64,000 nucleotides of DNA from the NCBI GenBank assembly GCA_020072585.1, contig JAIQGL010000031.1, forward strand, positions 38,398-102,397, written 5' to 3'. Below are positions 56,603 to 64,000 of the stretch, piece by piece. The position numbers and the translations under genes were made by a program. Origin of the DNA: Terriglobia bacterium (GTDB lineage Bacteria > Acidobacteriota > Terriglobia > Terriglobales > Acidobacteriaceae). Below the pieces are notes generated by a model. That model saw nothing but the letters and a program-made list of their open reading frames with translations. It was not told where the DNA came from and ran no database searches. Numbering within the stretch: position 1 is the first letter of the stretch; each line of letters starts with the position of its first letter.

Positions 56603-57448
56603 TTACTTTGGTGACGGCGTCTCCGGCTTGGCTGCCTCAGGTGTTACATGGTTCAGGGTCCGCAATCGCGCCAGTTCCCCTCGCACTCGTGTTGCCAGAT
56701 CCGGATCTGACCCCGCATACTCCGCTGCTTTATTAATGGAAGCCAGCGCCTCTGAATATTTCTGCTGATGGTCCTGGGCCAAGGCCAGATCGAACCAGAG
56801 AACAGGATCGGGCGGACCAACGTTCAACTCAGCCGCCATTTTCAGCTCAGTCTCCGCTGTGGCGTCATCGCCAGCCCTCAGCGCTACAATTCCCAGCGTT
56901 GAATGGGCTGATGTCTGCATGGATTTTTTGTACGCCGATATCTGCTCCGGGGTAGCGCCCGCAGGCGGCACAAAATTCGTGTCGATGGTCTGCAATGCGT
57001 GCGAACTCAGCTTCTTAATCTCTGCGATCTTACTGTCGTGGTCTTTATCGGTGTCCGTCAATCCGTCCAGAATCGCATTGGCTGTAAGCACCAGGACAAC
57101 TGGATTATCAGGATCAAGCCGCAGATATTTCGCACCCACTATTGGGATCTGCGCCTGCTTGTTTTCCGTCTGGTACTCACGCAGCGCCTTGGAATACAAC
57201 AAGACCTTGAGTTCGCTGTCAGGATATTTGGCCGAGAATTCGTCGGCCGCTTTTTCTACTGCTGTTCCGCCTGTAACCGCATTTGCCGCGGTGTAATCAT
57301 TGAATTCCGGTTGGGTCCTGGCCTCGGGAACATGTTTCCCGGCCGGCTGCCCCGGTTTGCTGGGGCCTGCGGGCGGCTGCTGGGCCGGTAATGCAGCCGA
57401 AAGAGCAAGCAACAATACCATCCACTGGAACTTCAAGAAATTCTTCAT
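56603..57448 (-). CDS. TPR-like secreted protein, paralogue of 55722
   Basis: 281 aa. Signal peptide (KNFLKFQWMVLLLALSAALPAQ), Pro-rich linker, then helical TPR-like repeats (LRLDPDNPVVLVLTANAIL, WFDLALAQDHQQKYSEALASI). Same architecture as the downstream protein, probably a tandem duplication. Start ATG 57448 overlaps the upstream stop by 4 bp (ATGA). Function unknown. Confidence 0.75.
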   Translation of the reverse strand: MKNFLKFQWMVLLLALSAALPAQQPPAGPSKPGQPAGKHVPEARTQPEFNDYTAANAVTGGTAVEKAADEFSAKYPDSELKVLLYSKALREYQTENKQAQIPIVGAKYLRLDPDNPVVLVLTANAILDGLTDTDKDHDSKIAEIKKLSSHALQTIDTNFVPPAGATPEQISAYKKSMQTSAHSTLGIVALRAGDDATAETELKMAAELNVGPPDPVLWFDLALAQDHQQKYSEALASINKAAEYAGSDPDLATRVRGELARLRTLNHVTPEAAKPETPSPK

Positions 57449-58965
57449 GGCTTCGTTGCTCTCCCCGCCTGGTATGGAGCAGCCAGACCTCTTTCCGCCG
57501 CAGCCTTGGTATCCGCCGCAGGATCGCCTGCTGCCAGCGCCGCACGGTAATGGCCCACGGCCACGTCCCGGTCCTGCTGAATGTCAAATATCCTGCCCAG
57601 ATAAATGTGGCTCCAGGCCAGCATCCTTGAGTCATGCACGGACTGTACCGCTGCTTCAAAACTGATCCGGGCTTCTTCCATTTTGCCGGCAAGCGTGGCA
57701 ATTCTGGCCAGAATGAATGCAGCATGGCCTGGCGCATCACCGCCATGATTGTGCTGTAGCACCTCGGTCGCTATTTTTTGTGCGCCTTCGTGGTCGCCCG
57801 CGGAAAGTTTCTGTTCTGCGATATTCAGCAGCCTGTCCTCGTTGGGCGCCGGTTGTACCGCGCTCACAATCTCCGGTGCGGCCTGGTCACGGAAGACTAT
57901 TTCACGCGCGCGCTTTCTCTCCCGCTCCAGGCTGACCAGATGCAGAAGATTGCCATACGCATTCTTGAGCCCGGTAGATTCTTTTTCAAAGTCACCCAAT
58001 TGGTCGTAGAAAAAACGGGTGAGTACAAAACCTTCTTCCACGGAGCGCTGCACATAGGCGTTGCGGGCTACCTCGTTGGACTTGGCGATCGTGGTGCGCG
58101 CTTCAATCGCGCGGATCAGGCACTCATTCACCATCAGCGAAATATCGTTCTTGAACGATTCCCCCATCGGGGCGGTGCGTAGATCTTCCAGGATCGGCTC
58201 AAGTTGTTTAAGAGCGGTCCCGTGGGAAAGCGCCAGCGGGTCAAGAACAAAGTGCAGATACGTATGCCGGACCTCCGGAAACCGCACATGCCCTTCGCGG
58301 TCCGGTGAGATCACCATGTAATAGTTGCTGCCAAAATTTCTCGAATCAACCTGCGCCGGAGAGAGCAGCGGTTCAAGGTAAACCACAAATCTCTGGCCCG
58401 GATAATTACTGAAAGGCACCTTTAAATACAGATCGGTCTGAGTGAGCACCTGGGAAACTGGATCGTGGAACTGGTTTACCAGGGCCTGATATTGTCCCTG
58501 GTGCTTCTCCCAGATCGCCTGTATTCCTTCCGCCTGATAGAACCTTTTGAGCGGCGAGATCACTCCCAGTACTCGAGCCGCGTCCGGAGCCAGATCAGCT
58601 TCTGAGAGCACGAGGGCAAACGCTGGCGGGGGGCCCAATTCCAGCGCAAGGGAGAGATAAGGCGTTACATCATTATCTTTACCGGGCAATTGGTGGTCGA
58701 TCCAAAATTGGCAGATCGTATTGCGCGCTTGCCGCGCCTCTGGTGATTGCTGAGTTGCGCTCTGTATTTCCGCCCGAACGGCCTGCCGTAACGGTAACGA
58801 GGCTTCCAGGCCAGCGTCATACCCGCAGCTGTTCAGGGCCGCGGCCAGGGTAAAGAATGTCTCGCTGACTTCCAGTTGGGCCTTGGTGGCCTGGGCCATA
58901 GAAGTCCCTGAAGCCGCGGTGAGCAGCAGCAGAGACCATAAAAATGGTTGAAGTTTCCGCCTCAG
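57445..58965 (-). CDS. Secreted protein heading the rnc-lepB operon, probable CTG start
   Basis: About 506 aa. The N-terminus at codon CTG 58965 gives MRRKLQPFLWSLLLL (CTG read as Met) with TAASGTSMAQ, a good signal peptide, preceded by GGAGGGG. No ATG, GTG or TTG is in frame between this and the terminator at 59006-59040; a TTG at 59046 lies within that terminator. The mature protein is helical with TPR-like repeats toward the C-terminus (HAAFILARIATLAGKMEEARISF, SHIYLGRIFDIQQDRDVA) and a peptidase-like patch is not seen. Function unknown. First gene of the operon through 49283. Confidence 0.75.
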   Translation of the reverse strand: MRRKLQPFLWSLLLLTAASGTSMAQATKAQLEVSETFFTLAAALNSCGYDAGLEASLPLRQAVRAEIQSATQQSPEARQARNTICQFWIDHQLPGKDNDVTPYLSLALELGPPPAFALVLSEADLAPDAARVLGVISPLKRFYQAEGIQAIWEKHQGQYQALVNQFHDPVSQVLTQTDLYLKVPFSNYPGQRFVVYLEPLLSPAQVDSRNFGSNYYMVISPDREGHVRFPEVRHTYLHFVLDPLALSHGTALKQLEPILEDLRTAPMGESFKNDISLMVNECLIRAIEARTTIAKSNEVARNAYVQRSVEEGFVLTRFFYDQLGDFEKESTGLKNAYGNLLHLVSLERERKRAREIVFRDQAAPEIVSAVQPAPNEDRLLNIAEQKLSAGDHEGAQKIATEVLQHNHGGDAPGHAAFILARIATLAGKMEEARISFEAAVQSVHDSRMLAWSHIYLGRIFDIQQDRDVAVGHYRAALAAGDPAADTKAAAERGLAAPYQAGRATKP

Positions 58966-59005
58966 GGTTCCCCTCCAAATGTGTGGGAAACTTAAGTTTA
59001 GGCCA

Positions 59006-59040
59006 GAAAAATAGAAAGGGTCAAACGCGCGGTTTGACCC
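59006..59040 (-). terminator. Terminator after the anti-sigma gene
   Basis: On the minus strand GGGTCAAAC pairs with GTTTGACCC (59018-59040), followed by TTTCTATTTTTC. It ends the sigma/anti-sigma unit just before the next operon. Confidence 0.8.
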
Positions 59041-59059
59041 TTCCAAAGAAGCAATAATC

Positions 59060-59719
59060 CTACCCCTTCACGTTGATGTGCGAGAAGGACATGATGGCCT
59101 TTCCTGGGACGGGGCGTCCAAAGGACTGGGCAGGGGCGAAAATCGTGAACAGGAGAGCGCGGTTCAGCTGCTCCCGCACTTCCTCATCATCCCGTCCGGA
59201 AATGATGCGATAGTTTTCTACCCGTCCGCTGGCATCCACATAGGTTTCGATCACCACAGGTGAATCCAGGTTCAACTGGTTCTCAGGATACTCAGAAAGC
59301 TGCAGACGGGGCGGCGTGTAGAACGTTGACGGAACATCGTCATTGGCGCTGACCTGGGCCGGAACAAGCAGGACCATCAACGAGCCAAAAAAGATGACTG
59401 CGGAAAGCACACCTGCGGTGGCCGGGAACATAAAGCCCTGGAAAGCATTTTCCAGACGCAGTACGTAACGCTGAAACAACCCCAGTGAGCTTTGTGCACG
59501 GCTGCTGGAAATAGCTACGCGGATCTTCAACGACAGGTCAGAGGGGGGCTGACGGCGGCCGAGAGACGAAACCAACGAACGTGTATTTTCCAAAAAAACA
59601 TATTCTTTCTGGCAGTCCGCGCATTGCTCCAGATGGCCGGAGATTTCGTGCATCTCCAAGCCAGAAACCACGCGGTCCAGATAGGATGAGAACAGGGGCC
59701 GGGCCTCTGTGCATCTCAT
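59060..59719 (-). CDS. Anti-sigma factor with zinc finger and TonB-like C-terminus
   Basis: 219 aa. N-terminal zf-HC2/ZAS zinc-binding domain (MHEISGHLEQCADC). One membrane segment (about residues 102-122, AGVLSAVIFFGSLMVLLVP). Outside comes a beta-rich domain of the TonB C-terminal type (SPVVIETYVDASGRVENYRI). It likely holds the sigma factor inactive at the membrane until a signal is sensed. Starts ATG 59719, overlapping the sigma gene stop by 4 bp. Confidence 0.87.
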   Translation of the reverse strand: MRCTEARPLFSSYLDRVVSGLEMHEISGHLEQCADCQKEYVFLENTRSLVSSLGRRQPPSDLSLKIRVAISSSRAQSSLGLFQRYVLRLENAFQGFMFPATAGVLSAVIFFGSLMVLLVPAQVSANDDVPSTFYTPPRLQLSEYPENQLNLDSPVVIETYVDASGRVENYRIISGRDDEEVREQLNRALLFTIFAPAQSFGRPVPGKAIMSFSHINVKG

Positions 59720-60435
59720 GACTGTGCCTCCAATTCTGATCGGGCCGGCGAACGGTAAATTGACTCCGGCTTGTTTCCCCCCACTTCAGAACCCATCTCC
59801 CTGACGAAAGTCTCCAGTCTTTTCTTCAGTGCATCGCGGCCGCGGATCAGCCGGGACTTTACCGTTCCCAGCGAAATCTGCAGTACTTCCGCAATCTCTT
59901 CATACGCAAGCCCTTCAATATCGCGCAATACTACGGTTGTACGATAAGGCTCGGCGATTTGTTTCAACTCCATCTCCACCCGCGCGCGCACTTCCTCATG
60001 GGCGAAAACTTCCAGCGGTGAATCCCGTTTATCGGCAATCGTGTCACACAGGCCAAAGGCGTTTCCGTCATGGTCCACCTGCGCTTCCATGGATGTCTCC
60101 TTGCTCTTGTGCCGGAACCACCAGCGCCTCTGGTTTGAGGCCTCATGGATGGCGATCCGGTAGAGCCAGGTCTTCAGGCTGCACTCGCCGTTAAAGCGCT
60201 TCATGCCGCGAAAGACTTTAAGGAAAACTTCCTGTGTGGTGTCCGCGGCGTCTGAAGGGTCGGTCAGAATGCGGTACACCAGGCTGTAAATCGGCTGGTG
60301 ATAGTGGGACACAAGCCAGTTGTAAGCCTCTTCAGAACCAGCTTTCAGCTCCGCTACAATTGAGGCTTCCTCGGCTCTTACGCCGATTGCGCTGGCAATA
60401 TTTCCCAATGCTGTTACTCCCGCCATTTTTCGCAT
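59716..60435 (-). CDS. ECF-type RNA polymerase sigma factor
   Basis: 239 aa. Sigma-70 region 2 (about residues 30-105: YSLVYRILTDPSDAADTTQE, LKTWLYRIAIHEASNQRR) and region 4 (about 165-215: VVLRDIEGLAYEEIAEVLQI, GTVKSRLIRGRDAL). No region 3, so ECF type. C-terminal extension of about 20 polar residues. Regulated by the membrane anti-sigma encoded downstream and overlapping it. Targets unknown; its promoter may be autoregulated, not seen. Confidence 0.93.
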   Translation of the reverse strand: MRKMAGVTALGNIASAIGVRAEEASIVAELKAGSEEAYNWLVSHYHQPIYSLVYRILTDPSDAADTTQEVFLKVFRGMKRFNGECSLKTWLYRIAIHEASNQRRWWFRHKSKETSMEAQVDHDGNAFGLCDTIADKRDSPLEVFAHEEVRARVEMELKQIAEPYRTTVVLRDIEGLAYEEIAEVLQISLGTVKSRLIRGRDALKKRLETFVREMGSEVGGNKPESIYRSPARSELEAQS

Positions 60436-60574
60436 GGCGTCACCCCAATTTTCTCAAGATATGGACGCCGCTACAACTCCCTATTAGAGTAACGGCCGTA
60501 ACCTCACGGGAACAGCAATTCCTTCCAATAGATAGACCCCGGTTCGGGGTAACAAGTTCCAGAAACTTGGGACT

Positions 60575-61291
60575 TTAGTGGGGGGAACCCGCAGACTGGA
60601 CAGGACTAGCAGCGGACGAGGCGGGCGGAGGCGAAGTCCTTTTCTTTGTTGGCTTTGCGGGCTTCTTGGCGGGCTGATCATCCTCCACGATGACCTTTTT
60701 TCCAGTGACTGGCGTTCCGGGGGCCTGTCGCGCCTGGGTGGCGGAATTTGTAAGGGCGCGGTTAGCACTTTCCAGCCTTACTGCCGCCTGCTCTATATAT
60801 ATGGATAGATTTTTTCTGGCCGACTCCAGCGCCGCACAATCTGCCGACAGCGGTTCAAACTCTTCCTTCTTCCCCAGACTCCCGGCAACATCAGCCAGAT
60901 AGTTCAGGTTTTCATAAAGCACATTCAGGTTGTGGTAGAGCTTAAAGCTTGTCACAACGCTTCCCCGGCTGGATTGCACATCGGTCACCATGCCCGGAAC
61001 AGCGGTGGCAATGTTCTTCTGCAAAGATTCTGCAACCTGCTGCAACTGCTGCTTCTGTTCGGAATCCGTCTTCCACTTCTCAATCCGCAACCTGCCAATA
61101 TTCACGCTGGTGGAGCTTGTCACCTGCTGCACTTGCAGCAGGACGGCATTGAGGTCAGCGGCGGCCGGTGGTTGTTGCTGTGGCGCTGGCTGCGTGCGCT
61201 GCGCAGGCGCGGCCTGCGTCTGCACCTGTGCGCCAGCGCCATGTCCAGCGAAAAATAAGAGAGCAATCACTGCTGCGAAAGCAGTTTTCAT
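60575..61291 (-). CDS. Secreted helical hypothetical protein
   Basis: 238 aa from ATG 61291 (MKTAFAAVIALLFFAGHGAG, signal peptide). Gln/Pro-rich start, then long amphipathic helices likely to form coiled coils (VLLQVQQVTSSTSVNIGRL, LQQVAESLQKNIATAVP, LYHNLNVLYENLNYLADVAG), then a Pro/Lys-rich C-terminal tail (QPAKKPAKPTKKRTSPPP). Function unknown. Lies 140 bp upstream of the sigma factor on the same strand and may be linked to it. Confidence 0.7.
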   Translation of the reverse strand: MKTAFAAVIALLFFAGHGAGAQVQTQAAPAQRTQPAPQQQPPAAADLNAVLLQVQQVTSSTSVNIGRLRIEKWKTDSEQKQQLQQVAESLQKNIATAVPGMVTDVQSSRGSVVTSFKLYHNLNVLYENLNYLADVAGSLGKKEEFEPLSADCAALESARKNLSIYIEQAAVRLESANRALTNSATQARQAPGTPVTGKKVIVEDDQPAKKPAKPTKKRTSPPPASSAASPVQSAGSPH

Positions 61292-61309
61292 GGGGGAACA
61301 CTCCTGCAC

Positions 61310-61522
61310 TAACTTAGGATGAGAATCGCAGCCTCAGGGGTTACTTCGCTTCAACCCTTTACTGGGCCTGACAGCCATCTAAGTGCAACTCAATAGGATA
61401 CACAAATCAGAGGCAGGATCGGGAAATCTAACATCGGGGGCATCGGGACATTCTCAGAAACGTCGCAAGGTGTCGGTACCGCACCGTTCTTCTATCGAGA
61501 GTTATTGGATTATGGAGCGCAA
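61310..61522. other. Intergenic region
   Basis: About 210 bp between divergent genes; presumably holds both promoters, but no clear -35/-10 pair was identified. Confidence 0.35.
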
Positions 61523-61882
61523 ATGACATCACCCTTCTCCGCATTATTCACCCTTTGTGTCCTGATTTTGAACATGTCAATCGCGCCAGCGCAGACCGGC
61601 AACAAGCAAGCCGGGGAATCGGCACCTAAAGCAACAGTGAAGGACACGAAAGCGGTCAAACGGCCCACATGCACGCTGACCAACGAAGATTATGCAGTCT
61701 TCACTGCTGTGCTGGAAGGTTTGGGCAAGCCGGAGGACCCGGAAGAAGCATGGCAGGACAGGGACATACTTATAACTGATCTCACGGACGCTGGTGAAGT
61801 GGAAGACAGCCAATGGAAAGGCTGGGGATTCCGTTCGAACTCAAAGGCAACCCCTAATAGGGGTTGTGAATTCGACGGATAA
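61523..61882 (+). CDS. Small secreted hypothetical protein
   Basis: 119 aa from ATG 61523, with GGAG upstream. Signal peptide (PFSALFTLCVLILNMSIAPA), a Lys/Thr-rich linker and the core TNEDYAVFTAVLEGLGKPEDP. The 3' end holds a small palindrome CAACCCC-TAAT-AGGGGTTG (61850-61868), which may have changed the C-terminus. Function unknown; may be a fragment of a longer protein. Confidence 0.55.
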   Translation: MTSPFSALFTLCVLILNMSIAPAQTGNKQAGESAPKATVKDTKAVKRPTCTLTNEDYAVFTAVLEGLGKPEDPEEAWQDRDILITDLTDAGEVEDSQWKGWGFRSNSKATPNRGCEFDG

Positions 61883-62024
61883 GTCCTGATGAACTCACAT
61901 CCTACGTTGCATCCCGGTCTCCCAAATTCTACGAATTGTAAAGGAGGAATGGGCGTGCAAACGCCAACCATGTCAGCTATAAAATGTCCGATCATGCCAG
62001 AAGAAACTGGACCCAATCCGGTGC

Positions 62025-62699
62025 CTAACAGACTATTTCCAATGCCCATTGCGGGTTGTCGGTGCACGGCCCAGGATCACACCCCGGTTGCGGCATCTTG
62101 GGCAAGAAATCCCAGATGCTCGGTACGCCAAGGCTCGGGCAGGATCCTGGAAGGAAACAACTCCCGGGAATTGTGCCGCCGCCCAGACCACTACCGTTCA
62201 GCGATCCAAGAATCTTGCCTAAAACTCCTCCAATCCCTCCTCCCTGCCCAGAATTTACACCCCATTGCCAACTCCATGACGCACAGGCAAATGCCTCCCC
62301 GGGTGAGCCATCGAATAAAGTACAATCCCCCCCGCCGAAGTCCAGCCCCACTGGATCTGTAAAGTTGATCGGATTTCCCCCAACATAAGGATACCGATTC
62401 ATGGACTGCGGATTTCCCAGATCCATGCTGCCATGGTAGGGGTCAGGGCTCATGAACCGGCCCTGCGTGCTTGAGTACTGGCGGAAGAGGCTGTGTTCCA
62501 GATTGCTTTCAGGATCGTGAACGTAGTCAGTGAAGCGATTGAAATTCGGCTCGGTCCCTACGCAGTTGATGCCATCGCCAAAAGGCAGGCCTGTGCAGGT
62601 ATCTGTTGAGGATCCGGTAGGACCGGTGGCGACCCGCCTGCTTCCGAGCCAGTCAGTATGCAGGAAATTGGTGGTACCGCCGGAAGATGGTGGGCGCAC
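62025..62699 (-). CDS. RHS core fragment with variable C-terminal tip
   Basis: 224 aa from GTG 62699. Core pattern: FLHTDWLGSRRVAT, FRQYSSTQGRFMSPDPYHGS and the RHS boundary NRYPYVGGNPINFTDPVGLD. After it comes a Gly-rich linker (GGGTIPGSCFLPGSCPSLG) and a short Cys/Pro-rich tip without a recognised toxin domain. N-terminally incomplete: full RHS proteins are over 1000 aa and a stop precedes this frame. It is a leftover or a stand-alone tip carrier. Upstream in transcription is a small membrane protein and a second tip. Confidence 0.7.
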   Translation of the reverse strand: MRPPSSGGTTNFLHTDWLGSRRVATGPTGSSTDTCTGLPFGDGINCVGTEPNFNRFTDYVHDPESNLEHSLFRQYSSTQGRFMSPDPYHGSMDLGNPQSMNRYPYVGGNPINFTDPVGLDFGGGDCTLFDGSPGEAFACASWSWQWGVNSGQGGGIGGVLGKILGSLNGSGLGGGTIPGSCFLPGSCPSLGVPSIWDFLPKMPQPGCDPGPCTDNPQWALEIVC

Positions 62700-62731
62700 T
62701 GCCCTTTAACCCTTCGGGGGACACACTAAAC

Positions 62732-63019
62732 TCAGCTTTGCCCTTTTTGGGGTGAAGCCTTTCGAAATTTTCCGACGAATGCACGATGTAGATTCAAATA
62801 TCCCCAATACACAAAAAAGCCGCACACCCCACTACCAATCACAAAACATAAGATCTGAAAAATCTGCATCGATGCGACAAGGGGAACCAAAAACACTACC
62901 CAAATAATTACTCCTGCCGCTATCAGATTGATCCCCAAGACTAAGAGCCCAATGAACTGGATATGTGTAGTCGGAGTATCGGTTAGCAAAAAATCTGTCT
63001 GAAAATTCTCTTTTCTCAT
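62732..63019 (-). CDS. Small two-TM membrane protein in RHS locus
   Basis: 95 aa from ATG 63019 (MRKENFQTDF). Two transmembrane helices (about residues 22-45 IQFIGLLVLGINLIAAGVI and 50-72 IFQILCFVIGSGVCGFF). Small membrane proteins next to RHS tips are often immunity proteins; that is inference from position. Lower G+C than the surroundings suggests transfer. No known family. Confidence 0.5.
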   Translation of the reverse strand: MRKENFQTDFLLTDTPTTHIQFIGLLVLGINLIAAGVIIWVVFLVPLVASMQIFQILCFVIGSGVCGFFVYWGYLNLHRAFVGKFRKASPQKGQS

Positions 63020-63120
63020 CAAAGTCAACCTTGCCAACATCCGAACCAACAATAAAGCTGCAAAGCCTTCAGCTATCCCAGTTTATATTACCAGTACTGT
63101 GAAATCAGATTATTCGTGGT

Positions 63121-63717
63121 TCAATGCGTCATCAAGCAATTCGCCGCATTTCCTGCCAAAGCAGCCCTGCCCGCTATAGATACCCCCCTCTCTACGTGTT
63201 CGCCATTCGTTTGGTTTTGCGATCGTTTTGTTATTCTCCCGGGTCCATATTGACCATAGACCGCCCCTCGCGCAGGGTTTTCTTCAGGAATATGTTTCGG
63301 TTCTGGACCTTCGAAAATTTCTGGATCCCCCCCTGTCAGGCACGTAAGGATTTGTCCTCCACCTGGCGTGAAATCGTCGACGCACAAATTACCGCTGCAA
63401 CGAATACCCGTTATGTCGAACCAGAGATCGTGAATTGGATCGCAAATCTCATTCAGGCCCGGTGCTCGTGGACCTGATTCGCCCCAAGGCAAACAATTGT
63501 AGTAATTAATCTTGCCCGCATCCGCAAAACTGGTAAGCCCGCAGCCATCTGAGATTGGGCCACGCCTGCACGGCTTATTCCAGGGCAATTTAGGCAAAAA
63601 GCTCCAGATGCTCGGTACGCCGAGGCTCGGGCATGATCCTGGAAGGAAACATGTACCGGGAATTGAGCCGCCACCAGCTACTACCCGTTTCTTCCCTTTA
63701 TCCCGGAGATCAGCGTG
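63121..63717 (-). pseudogene. Orphan RHS tip
   Basis: An open frame without a start codon (a stop precedes it at about 63720) that begins with the same linker as the RHS gene at 62025 (GGSIPGTCFLPGSCPSLGVP, about 63660-63600), then a different C-terminal tip: PCRRGPISDGCGLTSFADAG ... DPIHDLWFDITGIRCSGNLC ... GAVYGQYGPGRITKRSQNQ. So it shares a junction with the 62025 gene but has another tip, as in RHS tip displacement. Tip function unknown. Confidence 0.65.
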
Positions 63718-64000
63718 AGTTCAATGTCCTACACCAGCCAGTTGCTGTTTTTTTACTGACTTCATTCAAGCGATAGGCCGTCTGCGCCGCCGCACGCGCA
63801 GATGGCCCGCTGGAAAATACTTGTGGTGGCGTCGATCTCCACATCGCAAGGAAGCAACGGGGAAAGAGCGGCCCTGAAGGTGTACGGTTTCATGACATTC
63901 TTCACAGAGTGTTCTCAAGACATCCTTTACACTCCAGCCCGAGCAAAGCGAGGGCTGGAGTAAGGAGCCCCAAGCGAGAGGGCGAGGATGGCGTGGAGAG
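63718..64000. other. Window end without a recognisable gene
   Basis: No confident gene. A strong stem-loop at 63932-63960 (CTCCAGCCC with GGGCTGGAG) has no T-tract. The sequence may contain a decayed coding region. Confidence 0.4.

Overview
The window is about 58% G+C and looks like the chromosome of a soil bacterium of the Acidobacteriota (Terriglobia, Koribacter-like). This is inferred from the mix of genes: many secreted peptidases (M1, M13, S12, leucyl aminopeptidase), a secretin fused to a cohesin-like domain, large secreted BNR and beta-propeller proteins, a sigma/anti-sigma pair with a TonB-like C-terminus, and pentapeptide-TIR proteins. No rRNA, tRNA, CRISPR array, transposase or integrase was found.

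Layout. 1-8.9 kb: a DsbA-like lipoprotein, an orphan copy of a repeated two-gene module (HTH protein plus small helical protein), lon, a DUF3137-like protein, engB, a small membrane protein and a DUF6345 protein with caspase-like His/Cys. 8.9-19.7 kb: M1 aminopeptidase, a small secreted protein, CapA-like protein, hutI, a secreted protein, a cupin fragment, a YeiH-type transporter, a zinc-ribbon membrane protein and hutU. 19.8-23.1 kb: two pseudopilins and the secretin-cohesin protein. 23.3-25.4 kb: smpB and pepA. 25.5-36.8 kb: a mirror-symmetric island, read left to right as TIR(pseudo)-membrane protein-HTH-small protein | BNR protein, Gly/Arg-rich protein | small protein-HTH-membrane protein-pentapeptide/TIR. 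37-44.8 kb: secreted protein, S12 hydrolase, M13 peptidase, MutS-like membrane ATPase, MOSC protein. 45.1 kb: a fourth, diverged small-protein gene with the same leader architecture. 46.1-49.1 kb: cupin and a beta-propeller/IPT protein. 49.3-59 kb: a tightly coupled nine-gene operon (three TPR-like or secreted proteins, rnc, three tandem lepB, AsmA, secreted protein). 59-61.3 kb: anti-sigma, ECF sigma factor, secreted protein. 61.5-63.7 kb: a small secreted protein and RHS core/tip remnants.

The most interesting signal is the repeated module. Three HTH genes carry TTGACA 38-39 nt before the start codon. Each is followed by a small helical-protein gene, and four such small genes (one without HTH) are preceded by the same two-hairpin RNA leader, the second hairpin holding the ribosome-binding site. 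In two of the four places the module lies divergent to a membrane protein and a TIR protein. I infer a regulated, defence-like cassette; no function has been shown and the module may equally be a dispersed repeat family that landed beside TIR genes.
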